Origin: Acidisoma sp965199065 | Lineage (GTDB): Bacteria; Pseudomonadota; Alphaproteobacteria; Acetobacterales; Acetobacteraceae | NCBI RefSeq assembly: GCF_965199065.1 | Contig: NZ_CBDAQN010000001.1 | Span: 558,001-622,000, forward strand | DNA: 64,000 nucleotides | Reading direction: 5' to 3' | Shown: one piece after another, positions 56,749-64,000 of the stretch | How positions within the stretch are numbered: position 1 is the stretch's first letter | Layout of the letters: every line of letters begins with the position of its first letter | Program-made: the position numbers and the translations under genes | Notes under the pieces: generated by a model | What the model was told of the DNA's origin: nothing | Database searches by the model: none | The model's input: only the letters and a program-made list of their open reading frames with translations

Positions 56749-57639
56749 ATGTCTGGCCTAGCGCGCCCGGCGCGGCGGGATGGGGGCGCCCTCGTAACGG
56801 CGCTCATCTTCGTGCCGCCGGCGGTGCTGCTGTTCAGCATCTTCGTCATCCTGCCGCTCGGGCAGGCCGCCTGGTTCAGCCTGTTCAAATGGAATGGCCT
56901 TGGCTGGCCGACGCTCTTTATCGGCCTCAAGAACTACAGCCGTCTGCTCAACAACTCCGACTTCCAGACGGCCTTCGTCAACAACCTGCTCATCATTATC
57001 TTCTCGATTGCGATCCAGTTGCCTCTTGGTCTCGGCATGGCGCTGCTTCTGGCGCGCCGGGCCTGGGGATCAGTCACCTTCCGGCTTATCTTCTTCCTGC
57101 CTTACGTGCTCGCGGATGTTGCCGCGGGACTGATCTTTCGCTTCATCTTCGACGGCAACTACGGTCCGGTTTCGGCCGTGGTGCAGGCCTTCGGCGGGCA
57201 GCCGCTGTTCATGCTGGCGGCGCCCAACCTTGCATTCACGGCGCTCATCATCGTGGTGGTGTGGAAGTATTTCGGCTTCCACATGATGCTGTACATCGCC
57301 GGGCTGCAGGGCATCGACCGGCAGCTTTACGAGGCGGCGGAGATGGACGGCGCCAGCGCCTTCCAGCGCTTCCGCTCGATCACCATTCCGCAGCTGGCGC
57401 CGATGCTGAAGCTTTCGGTGTTCTTCTCGGTCATCGGGGCCTTGCAGCTCTTCGACATGGTGATACCGCTGACCGGAGGCGGGCCGTTCGAACAGACCAA
57501 CACCATGGTTTCCTTCATGTACAACTTCGGCATCACCCGCATGCGCGTGGGCTATGGCTCCGCGGTCGGGGTCATGCTGTTCCTCGTCTGCGTGACGTTC
57601 GCACTTTTCTACCAGCGGTTCCTGATGCGCAATGAGTGA
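56749..57639 (+). CDS. Sugar ABC transporter permease (MalF/UgpA type)
   Basis: A 296-residue protein with six helices. The coupling loop is YEAAEMDGASAFQRFRSITIP, the standard EAA motif. The end QTNTMVSFMYNFGITRMRVGYGSA is typical. GAGGGGAG precedes the ATG. It overlaps the second permease by eight bases. Confidence 0.92.
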   Translation: MSGLARPARRDGGALVTALIFVPPAVLLFSIFVILPLGQAAWFSLFKWNGLGWPTLFIGLKNYSRLLNNSDFQTAFVNNLLIIIFSIAIQLPLGLGMALLLARRAWGSVTFRLIFFLPYVLADVAAGLIFRFIFDGNYGPVSAVVQAFGGQPLFMLAAPNLAFTALIIVVVWKYFGFHMMLYIAGLQGIDRQLYEAAEMDGASAFQRFRSITIPQLAPMLKLSVFFSVIGALQLFDMVIPLTGGGPFEQTNTMVSFMYNFGITRMRVGYGSAVGVMLFLVCVTFALFYQRFLMRNE

Positions 57640-58543
57640 TCTCCCGATCGTCAAACGTGAGGCGAGCCTGCAACGCACGGTGGTCCAAGCCAGCGACGTG
57701 CGGCAGCGATCGCACCGGCGGCAGACGAACATCTATGCCATCTGGCGCCTTGCGGTTCTCATAGTCGTGGCCGGGGTCGTGTTGCTGCCACTCACGGCGA
57801 CGGTGCTCGGAGGCTTCAAGGATCTGGGCGAGCTACGCACCAACCCGCTTGGTCTGCCGCGGGTCTGGCTTTGGGGCAACTACTGGGACATCCTCGATAG
57901 CCGCCGCTACTGGCGGGTGCTCGGCAACTCACTTTTTATCGCGAGCTTCACGGTGGCGCTGACTGTCGCGCTGTCGGCCACTGCCGCTTTCGCGTTCGCC
58001 CATCTGCGCTTCTTTGGACGGCGGTTCCTGTTCAACTATCTGGTGCTCGGGCTGATGTTTCCTGCCGCCGCCGCCATTCTACCGCTCTTCATCCGTGTGC
58101 GGCAGCTGGGCCTTGTGGACACGCCTTGGGGCGTCATCCTGCCGCAGGTGGCCTTCGGCCTCGCCATGGGCGTGCTCCTGATGCGCAATGCCTATCGCCA
58201 GTTGCCGACTGAGCTTCTTGATGCGGCCCTCGTCGACGGCTGTGGTTACATGCGCTACTTCGCCCACATAACGCTGCCGCTGTCCCGGCCAATTCTCTCA
58301 ACGGTCGGTATCATTGCTTTCGTCGGTAGCTGGAACAACTACCTCGTGCCGCTGATCATGCTCGACACGAACAGCCTCTACCCCTGGCCGCTCGGACTGA
58401 TGGATTACGAGGGTCAGTACTCGACCAATTGGCAACTGGTGCTGGCCTTCATCACGCTGACGATCCTGCCGGCGGTCATCATGTTCGTGATCGCGCAGAA
58501 GTATATCGTCGAGGGTCTGACCGCCGGTGCTGTAAAGGGTTGA
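57632..58543 (+). CDS. Sugar ABC transporter permease (MalG/UgpE type)
   Basis: A 303-residue protein with about six helices after a basic 40-residue N tail. The coupling loop is LLDAALVDGCGYMRYFAHITLP, and the protein ends VIAQKYIVEGLTAGAVKG, the standard MalG-type terminus. No ATPase gene follows; the next gene is on the other strand. Confidence 0.92.
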   Translation: MSDLPIVKREASLQRTVVQASDVRQRSHRRQTNIYAIWRLAVLIVVAGVVLLPLTATVLGGFKDLGELRTNPLGLPRVWLWGNYWDILDSRRYWRVLGNSLFIASFTVALTVALSATAAFAFAHLRFFGRRFLFNYLVLGLMFPAAAAILPLFIRVRQLGLVDTPWGVILPQVAFGLAMGVLLMRNAYRQLPTELLDAALVDGCGYMRYFAHITLPLSRPILSTVGIIAFVGSWNNYLVPLIMLDTNSLYPWPLGLMDYEGQYSTNWQLVLAFITLTILPAVIMFVIAQKYIVEGLTAGAVKG

Positions 58544-58549
58544 GAGCCG

Positions 58550-58906
58550 CTACTTCTGACGCCTCATCTCTTCCTGACGCATCGGCATGGTGTCGATCAA
58601 AGCCGAAATCTCAGAAGCGGCTACGGGCTGTCCACGACGCAACTTCACACCGCCATCCTTGCCGACAAGGATCACTTCGAACGTCGTGCGCGGACCCACG
58701 CCCAGATCGTCCCTGAGACGCGCGGCCTCAGGGGTGAGATTTTGCACGACAACGTCGCGCGACCGCAATCCGGCCTCGTCCTGCTTCAGCATCGCGTTCT
58801 CTTGCACGGCAAGCGGATCATTCAGTTCCGCCACTACCGCCACCAATCGGTGAGGCGACTGTGCGGCCGCTGTTGAGGTGGTGATAATCAGGGCCATCAA
58901 AGCCAT
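58550..58906 (-). CDS. DUF4174 domain-containing protein
   Basis: A 118-residue exported protein. The signal peptide is MALMALIITTSTAAAQ. The mature domain contains AELNDPLAVQENAMLKQDE, LRDDLGVGPRTTFEVILVGKDGGVKLR and ALIDTMPMRQEEMRR, the DUF4174 pattern, which is thioredoxin-like without the CxxC. ATG 58906 is used rather than an upstream GTG. Function unknown. It lies just downstream of selO on the same strand. Confidence 0.78.
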   Translation of the reverse strand: MALMALIITTSTAAAQSPHRLVAVVAELNDPLAVQENAMLKQDEAGLRSRDVVVQNLTPEAARLRDDLGVGPRTTFEVILVGKDGGVKLRRGQPVAASEISALIDTMPMRQEEMRRQK

Positions 58907-58930
58907 TCTCGGTGCCGCCTGCACCGAGAC

Positions 58931-60394
58931 CTACGTTCCGCAGAACGTCTGCAGCACCCGTTCCTCGGGCGTCGGCGGCAGCGTGTAACGTTCGCGCCCC
59001 GGCTGCTGCTCGTAAGGCTGCGCCAGCACCTCGAGGAACTCCTCGAACGGGCCGAAATCTTCCGCCGACACCGCCGCCTGAATGACCTGCTCCACAATGT
59101 GATTCCGCGGGATGTACACGGGATTGACCGCTCGCATGGCCGCCCGGTTCGCGATCGGCGAGCTTCCTTCCGCCGCCAGATGCCTGTGCCAGCGCTCCAT
59201 CCACCCGGCAAAGGCGGCCGTGTCCTTGAACAGAACGCGCGCGGCCTCGTCGTCCGCCTCCGACAGGGACCGGAACGTCAGGGTGAAGTCGGCTCCGTTG
59301 TCCGCCATGACACGCAGCAGATCATGAGCCAGCGCGGTATCGGCCTCGTCATTGCCAACCACCCCGATCTTCCGGCGCAAGCCTGCATCGTAAGCTGCCT
59401 GAAATCTTGGAGCGAACGCGGCGAGCGACTCTTTCGCCTCGGCGATCGCCGCGTCATCATTCTCGCCCAGCAAAGGCAAAAGCGCCTCAGCCAGCCGCGA
59501 GAGGTTCCAGAAGGCGATGTTGGGCTGGTTCCCGTAAGCGTAGCGGCCCTGGTAATCGATTGAGCTGAAAACGGCCCGCGTATCGTACGCATCCATGAAG
59601 GCGCAGGGGCCGAAGTCGATGGTCTCGCCGGAGATGGCCGTGTTGTCGGTGTTCATCACGCCGTGGATGAAGCCGATCAGCAGCCATTGTGCGACGAGAT
59701 CGGCCTGTCGGGCGACCACTCCGTCGAGCAGCGCGCGATAGGGTTGCGCGGTCTCCGCGGCCTGCGGGTAGTGCCGGGCGATGGCGTAGTCGGCAAGAAG
59801 CCGCACAGCCTCCACATCGCCCTGCGCCGCAAAATATTGGAACGTGCCGACGCGGATGTGGCTCGCCGCGACCCGCGTGAAGATCGCGCCGGGCACCATC
59901 GTTTCCCGCGGCACCATCTCGCCGGTCATGACCGCCGCCAGAGCGCGCGTCGTCGGCAAGCCGAGGGCCGCCATGGCTTCGCTCAGCAGGTATTCCCGCA
60001 AGACCGGCCCGAGCGCCGCGCGTCCGTCGCCACGCCTTGAAAAGGGGGTAGGCCCAGACCCCTTGAGCTGGATGTCCCGCCGGATCCCGTCACGCCCGAC
60101 CACCTCGCCGAGCAGGATGGCGCGCCCATCGCCCAATTGCGGTGAGAAGCCGCCAAACTGATGCCCGGCATAGGCTTGGGCGATCGGGCCGGACCCGTCC
60201 GCGAGCGCGTTGCCGCTGAAGATGGCCAAGCCCTCTGCGCTTTCCAAAGAGGCAGGATCGATACCCAGGCTCTCTGCCAGCGGCCTGTTCACGCGAATGA
60301 GGCGCGGACCCGGGACCGGCGTCGGCTTCAGCCGCGCAAAGAAGCGCTCTGGCAGGCGCGCATAGGTGTTGTCGAACGGGATACGCACCGGCAT
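58931..60394 (-). CDS. selO: SelO family protein adenylyltransferase (YdiU)
   Basis: A 487-residue pseudokinase-fold enzyme that AMPylates proteins in redox stress. Family stretches include IPFDNTYARLPERFFAR, AYAGHQFGGFSPQLGDGRA, IQLKGSGPTPFSRRGDGRAA, HGVMNTDNTAISGETIDFGP (with the metal-binding acids) and QPNIAFWNLSRL. It ends in FCGT: the position that carries selenocysteine in animal SelO is a cysteine. ATG 60394 fits family length. Confidence 0.93.
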   Translation of the reverse strand: MPVRIPFDNTYARLPERFFARLKPTPVPGPRLIRVNRPLAESLGIDPASLESAEGLAIFSGNALADGSGPIAQAYAGHQFGGFSPQLGDGRAILLGEVVGRDGIRRDIQLKGSGPTPFSRRGDGRAALGPVLREYLLSEAMAALGLPTTRALAAVMTGEMVPRETMVPGAIFTRVAASHIRVGTFQYFAAQGDVEAVRLLADYAIARHYPQAAETAQPYRALLDGVVARQADLVAQWLLIGFIHGVMNTDNTAISGETIDFGPCAFMDAYDTRAVFSSIDYQGRYAYGNQPNIAFWNLSRLAEALLPLLGENDDAAIAEAKESLAAFAPRFQAAYDAGLRRKIGVVGNDEADTALAHDLLRVMADNGADFTLTFRSLSEADDEAARVLFKDTAAFAGWMERWHRHLAAEGSSPIANRAAMRAVNPVYIPRNHIVEQVIQAAVSAEDFGPFEEFLEVLAQPYEQQPGRERYTLPPTPEERVLQTFCGT

Positions 60395-60426
60395 GGGCTG
60401 AGCTCCAGGAACGGGCGCCAATTGTC

Positions 60427-61275
60427 TCAGGTGGCGGCCGCGCTCACGATCCAGACGGCGGCCGGCATCAAAACGCCCATGGGGGAGAGATAGGCGGCCA
60501 GAGCCTCCCTCACAACGCCCAGGACCTCGTCGGCGCGGTCGGGGTTCTCCCGCAACGCGGCGCCCAAAGGCCCGATGCGGCGGCAGAGCGCTACCGTCTC
60601 TTCCAATCCGCCGCTGCCGACCCGCGCGTCGAAGGGCGTAATCGATATGGCGCTGAAACCGGCCTCATCCAGAATAGCCCGGACATGTGAAGGATCGGCG
60701 AAGGCGAAGGGGCCGGTGGTTGAAGGTTCGGCGGCCGGCTGAGGCGGCAGCAGCGGCCGGGCGGCTTCCAGCGGCACAGACATCCACGGGTTTTCGTCGA
60801 GCGGCCGCCAGCAGACGAAGGCGAGACGGCCACCCGGCTTGAGAGCGTGACGGATGTTGGTAAAGGCTGCGACCGGATCGCTGAAGAACATGACCCCGAA
60901 GCGGGAGAACGCACCGTCGAAGGCTGCCTGTCCGAGGTCATCGATCTGGGCGTCGGCTTGCCTGAAGACAGGTGCATGGGCACTGAACGACGGTGACCGG
61001 TCCTTCGCCACCGTCAGCATCGGTTGCGAGATGTCGACGCCGACAACCGCGCCGGACGGCCTTACCCGCTCTGCGAGGGCGAAGCTCGTGTGACCGCAGC
61101 CGCAGCCGATGTCGAGAATATGCTCGCCGGGCGAAGGCGCGAGGACACGTATCCCTTCCGCGCCCAGCGGCTCCAGCTGGAGATCGAGTTGCGCCTGGAA
61201 CGCCGCCCAGGTTTGTCCCGCGGTCGCGTTCCAGTAGTCGATTTGGGCTGCGTTGCCGGCTTGGTTCATGCTCAT
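60427..61275 (-). CDS. Class I SAM-dependent methyltransferase
   Basis: A 282-residue methyltransferase. Motif I is ILDIGCGCGHTSFALAE, followed by the acidic VVGVDISQPML, FRQADAQIDDL and FDGAFSRFGVMFFSDP. LKPGGRLAFVCWRP completes the fold. The substrate is unknown. Starts at 61284, 61275 and 61269 are all possible. It precedes selO by 32 bases. Confidence 0.85.
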   Translation of the reverse strand: MSMNQAGNAAQIDYWNATAGQTWAAFQAQLDLQLEPLGAEGIRVLAPSPGEHILDIGCGCGHTSFALAERVRPSGAVVGVDISQPMLTVAKDRSPSFSAHAPVFRQADAQIDDLGQAAFDGAFSRFGVMFFSDPVAAFTNIRHALKPGGRLAFVCWRPLDENPWMSVPLEAARPLLPPQPAAEPSTTGPFAFADPSHVRAILDEAGFSAISITPFDARVGSGGLEETVALCRRIGPLGAALRENPDRADEVLGVVREALAAYLSPMGVLMPAAVWIVSAAAT

Positions 61276-61320
61276 GCCCGGCATCCTGGCACAGAGGGCA
61301 CTAGTTTACGATGCCAGCGC

Positions 61321-61740
61321 CTAACCCCCAAGAACCGCATGATCTTCTGCGTCAAGCTCGACAGGCTGGCCGCTGCGGATCAGCTCGGCGAAGCCCTCGT
61401 TCGGCGTCATCACCGTCAGGCAGTAGAGCTTCTTCGTGCCGGTGTTGTGGACGATGTGCTCGTTCCCGGGATGCAGCAGCAGCGCGTCGCCCTTCCTGAG
61501 CGGCGTCTCCGCCGCGCCGCAGCGCGCGATGCCCTCGCCGGAGAGGACATAGAAGAACTCGTCCGCGTCGCTATGGGTGTTGGGCGGCGTCGCACCGCCG
61601 GGGGTAAAGATCTCAACGACGAAGACGTTGCGGATGCCGTCCTTCTCCGGATCGAAGAGCACCGCGAAGTAGTTCGTGTCCGTCGGTGCGATGCGGAAAG
61701 CCTTGGCCGTCGAGGCGGCCTCCTTGCCGAAACCGATCAT
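61321..61740 (-). CDS. Cupin domain protein
   Basis: A 139-residue single-domain cupin. The metal-site motifs are HSDADEFFYVLSGEG and HPGNEHIVHNTG. GGAG lies six bases before ATG 61740, and the ATG overlaps the stop of the hydrolase gene upstream, so they are co-translated. The ligand is unknown. Confidence 0.87.
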   Translation of the reverse strand: MIGFGKEAASTAKAFRIAPTDTNYFAVLFDPEKDGIRNVFVVEIFTPGGATPPNTHSDADEFFYVLSGEGIARCGAAETPLRKGDALLLHPGNEHIVHNTGTKKLYCLTVMTPNEGFAELIRSGQPVELDAEDHAVLGG

Positions 61741-63410
61741 GGTTCGCTCCGTGTTGGCGACGATGTCGCGATGGGCAGGATGAGCCGCGAGGGTGTGTCG
61801 GCCCCGCTGAGGATACTCAGCGTGATGACCTGGCAATCGGCTGCCCGCGTCTCGATGAGGCGCGTGCCCGTGCCAGGGTTGACGGGATGCGCCGGGAAGC
61901 TTGCGCCCGCGAGGCTCAGCCGCAGCGCCGAACCGGCGGCGATCGTCGCGCAGATTGCGCGGAGGGAGATGCGCAGCGGCAGCGCCTCGCCCGGTGCCAC
62001 GCGGCGGTAGCCTTGGGTGAGCACGATCGCTCGTCCCTCGGCCGTGACCTCGGAGAGGACGGCCGAGAGGTCGAAACTCGCGGCATCCGTCTCCACCCAG
62101 AGGTCGAGGTCGACCCGCCCGACCAGCAGCAAGTCGTCGGTGAGGGGCGTCGAGGTGTAGCAGGCGATGTCGGCGCGGGCGTCGAGCGCGGTGCGGTCCT
62201 GCCGCCCCATCGGGGCGGCATCATGGCCGCCGAGAGAAGGAACCGGCCGCCAAGGGTCATGCACCACCTGATCGCTTGAGGCGTTTCCGATGGTTTCCTG
62301 AAGAATGCCATCCGTCACGGTCGGCGCGGCGAGGCCCTCGCTCCCGAGGTATAAGGTTCGCGTCTCCGAGGGCCAGACGGTGAACTCCCGCCAGAGCTTC
62401 GCCCCTACGTCAAAAAGTTCCAGACCGGTGCTGAGTGCGCCGCCGCCTCCGGAACCCTTCAGGAATCCATCAAACCAGCGGAGTTGCAGCCGGTCGATCT
62501 GCGCATCGGCCTCGGGGCCCATGTCGCCGCCGGACATCCGCCCCCATGGCAGATGCGGCCACGGCCCGACAACCAGACGCTGCGGCTGGTCCGAGGCGGC
62601 GCGGGCGGCAGCGAAGGCATCGAGCGTGCCCATGAGCATGGTGTCGTACCAGCCGCCGATGTGGAGCATCGGCACGTCCATCCGCTGCCCGGCCAGGGCG
62701 GCGCGCGGCGCTATGGCACGCCAGTAGGGCGCGTCGTGGCGGTCGTTCTCCACCCAGTCGGTGTAGTGGCCGTAGGCTCGGTAGCGTCGCAGCACGTCGG
62801 GGAAGGCAGGCGTCTCGTCGTGCAATGGCAGCGCACGGGCGGCCCGTGACAACGCGAGAACGGCTTCATGATCCTTCTCGAAGCCGGCTCGGATGGCGGC
62901 CATCTGGATGCCCCAGCCGATGCTGTCCGCCAGCCGCAAGGCGCCGCCCTCATAGGCCCAGTCTCCATAGATGTCCCAGCCGACCATGACCGGCGCCAGC
63001 GCGCCCAGTGCTGGTAGAGGGGGCGCCGGCGCGCCGCCCGCCAGCGCCAGCAGTTGCGTCATGCCCTGATACGAGAAGCCATACATGCCAACGCGGCCCG
63101 TCGAGCCCGGCAGCGTGGCTGCCCAGGCGATGGCATCGGCGCCGTCCTCACGCTCGGTCTCGAAGGCGCGGAAGGTGCCCTCAGACGAGCCGGTGCCGCG
63201 CACGTCCTGAATGGCGATGATGTAGCCTTGGGCCGCGTACCAGCGCGGATGCGCGAACACGACGGTCGAGGCGATCCGACGGCCGTAGGGCTGGCGCATG
63301 AGGAGCACCGGGTAGGGGCCGCCGTCCGCGGGGCGATAGAGGTCGGCGTCCAGCCGCACACCGTCGCGGGTCGTCATGGAGACCGTCTCGGGACCTGCGA
63401 CGCGCAGCAT
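61737..63410 (-). CDS. CocE/NonD family hydrolase
   Basis: A 557-residue X-Pro dipeptidyl-peptidase/cocaine-esterase-type alpha/beta hydrolase. TTRDGVRLDADLYRP starts the fold, DVRGTGSSEG follows, the nucleophile is Ser113 in GMYGFSYQG, and GGWYDTML and GPWPHLPWG hold the Asp and His regions. The C-terminal jelly-roll domain has LDLWVETDAASFDLSAVLSEV. It starts directly after the LLM gene stop and ends in the cupin gene, suggesting an ester or amide degradation operon. Confidence 0.9.
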   Translation of the reverse strand: MLRVAGPETVSMTTRDGVRLDADLYRPADGGPYPVLLMRQPYGRRIASTVVFAHPRWYAAQGYIIAIQDVRGTGSSEGTFRAFETEREDGADAIAWAATLPGSTGRVGMYGFSYQGMTQLLALAGGAPAPPLPALGALAPVMVGWDIYGDWAYEGGALRLADSIGWGIQMAAIRAGFEKDHEAVLALSRAARALPLHDETPAFPDVLRRYRAYGHYTDWVENDRHDAPYWRAIAPRAALAGQRMDVPMLHIGGWYDTMLMGTLDAFAAARAASDQPQRLVVGPWPHLPWGRMSGGDMGPEADAQIDRLQLRWFDGFLKGSGGGGALSTGLELFDVGAKLWREFTVWPSETRTLYLGSEGLAAPTVTDGILQETIGNASSDQVVHDPWRPVPSLGGHDAAPMGRQDRTALDARADIACYTSTPLTDDLLLVGRVDLDLWVETDAASFDLSAVLSEVTAEGRAIVLTQGYRRVAPGEALPLRISLRAICATIAAGSALRLSLAGASFPAHPVNPGTGTRLIETRAADCQVITLSILSGADTPSRLILPIATSSPTRSEP

Positions 63411-64000
63411 TCAGACCTCCACCAGCGCCGGAAAGCGCAGCTTTGGCCGCACCTCCGCCGTAAACAGAGCAAGCGACCGGTTGACCGCTTCGGGCGCCAT
63501 ACCGGGCAACTGTGGCATGATGTCGAGCCGGTCGATGCCCGTCATTGCGATGTGGTCGTTCAGCGCGGCGGCCACGAAATCAGGCGTGCCGGCGAAGACA
63601 TCAAGCTGACGACGACGTTCGGCGGGCGTGGGCGCGGTGGGCGGCAGCAGCCCATCCGCCACCGCCTGCGCATGGTAGTTCTTGTAGGCGAAGTTGCTGA
63701 AATAGATCTCGGTCGCCTCGGCACAGTCCGCCTCGGCCTCGGCCATGGTCTGCGCGACAAAGGCGATGCGCGCGCCGCGAACCTCGCCACGTCCGCCCTC
63801 CGCCCGATACCGCCGAACATACTCCGCCTGACGCAGACTGATCTCGGCTTGGCCGATGACAAGGTTGAGGCCATGCTCGGCGGCGAAGGCGAGCGTCGGC
63901 GCATCCCGCGACGCGACCCAGATTTTCTCCACGACCTCCGGGCAGGGCTCAAGCGAGAAGGGCAACTCGCCGCGCAGTGTTGCGATGATCTCCGCCAGCA
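63411..64000 (-). CDS. LLM class flavin-dependent oxidoreductase, C-terminal part (5' end outside window)
   Basis: About 196 C-terminal residues of a bacterial luciferase-like monooxygenase. The open frame continues past the window edge. IWVASRDAPTLAFAAEHGLNL is the characteristic strand-helix of LLM enzymes, and AGTPDFVAAALNDHI near the end is the usual G-TPE/D-V motif. Members use FMNH2 or F420 to oxidise diverse compounds. With the hydrolase and cupin it forms a catabolic-looking operon. Confidence 0.88.
   Translation of the reverse strand, partial: LAEIIATLRGELPFSLEPCPEVVEKIWVASRDAPTLAFAAEHGLNLVIGQAEISLRQAEYVRRYRAEGGRGEVRGARIAFVAQTMAEAEADCAEATEIYFSNFAYKNYHAQAVADGLLPPTAPTPAERRRQLDVFAGTPDFVAAALNDHIAMTGIDRLDIMPQLPGMAPEAVNRSLALFTAEVRPKLRFPALVEV

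Overview
The window is high-GC chromosomal DNA from an alphaproteobacterium. The complete 16S rRNA gene reads like the acetic-acid-bacteria group (Acetobacteraceae/Acetobacterales). The rrn order (16S, tRNA-Ile, tRNA-Ala, 23S, 5S, tRNA-fMet), the alphaproteobacterial boxA elements and the bacterial sphingolipid genes fit this. I cannot name a genus from sequence alone. I see no insertion sequence, prophage or CRISPR array. Both window edges cut a gene: hutU on the left and an LLM flavin oxidoreductase on the right.

Layout. 1-7.5 kb: a histidine-utilisation region (hutU end, hutF, hutD, a small histidine-rich lipoprotein), interrupted by a six-PAS hybrid histidine kinase and a DksA/TraR-type zinc-finger protein. 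7.5-13.8 kb: a GNAT acetyltransferase, an ATC-hydrolase-family protein, parE, a patatin-like lipase divergent from a 3-hydroxybutyrate dehydrogenase, and a nucleotide-sugar epimerase. 13.8-19.9 kb: the ribosomal RNA operon. 19.9-25.1 kb: gene remnants, then a GntR regulator with a perfect palindromic operator, a NitT/TauT-type ABC importer and an acetamidase/formamidase.

25.5-43.7 kb is the most interesting part. It is a multi-operon locus carrying the bacterial ceramide genes: GNAT-type ceramide synthase, serine palmitoyltransferase, dedicated acyl carrier protein, acyl-AMP ligase and ceramide reductase. They are interleaved with a complete CDP-inositol route (inositol-3-phosphate synthase, CTP:inositol-phosphate cytidylyltransferase, CDP-alcohol phosphatidyltransferase), a GT32-type DXD glycosyltransferase, two GT4 glycosyltransferases, a PIG-L deacetylase, a radical SAM protein, a Wzx-like flippase and an LptF/LptG pair. 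I infer that the locus makes and exports a glycosylated inositol-phosphoceramide, a bacterial counterpart of fungal and plant GIPCs, by a CDP-inositol route.

43.7-52.2 kb: a divergent GntR-controlled locus with a complete branched-chain-amino-acid-type ABC transporter and two paralogous aldo/keto reductases, one fused to a RidA-like domain. 52.3-58.5 kb: a ThuA/ThuB-like sugar catabolism module with a ROK regulator and a sugar ABC transporter that has no ATPase. 58.5-64 kb: a minus-strand run of a DUF4174 protein, SelO, a methyltransferase, a cupin, a CocE/NonD hydrolase and an LLM oxidoreductase.
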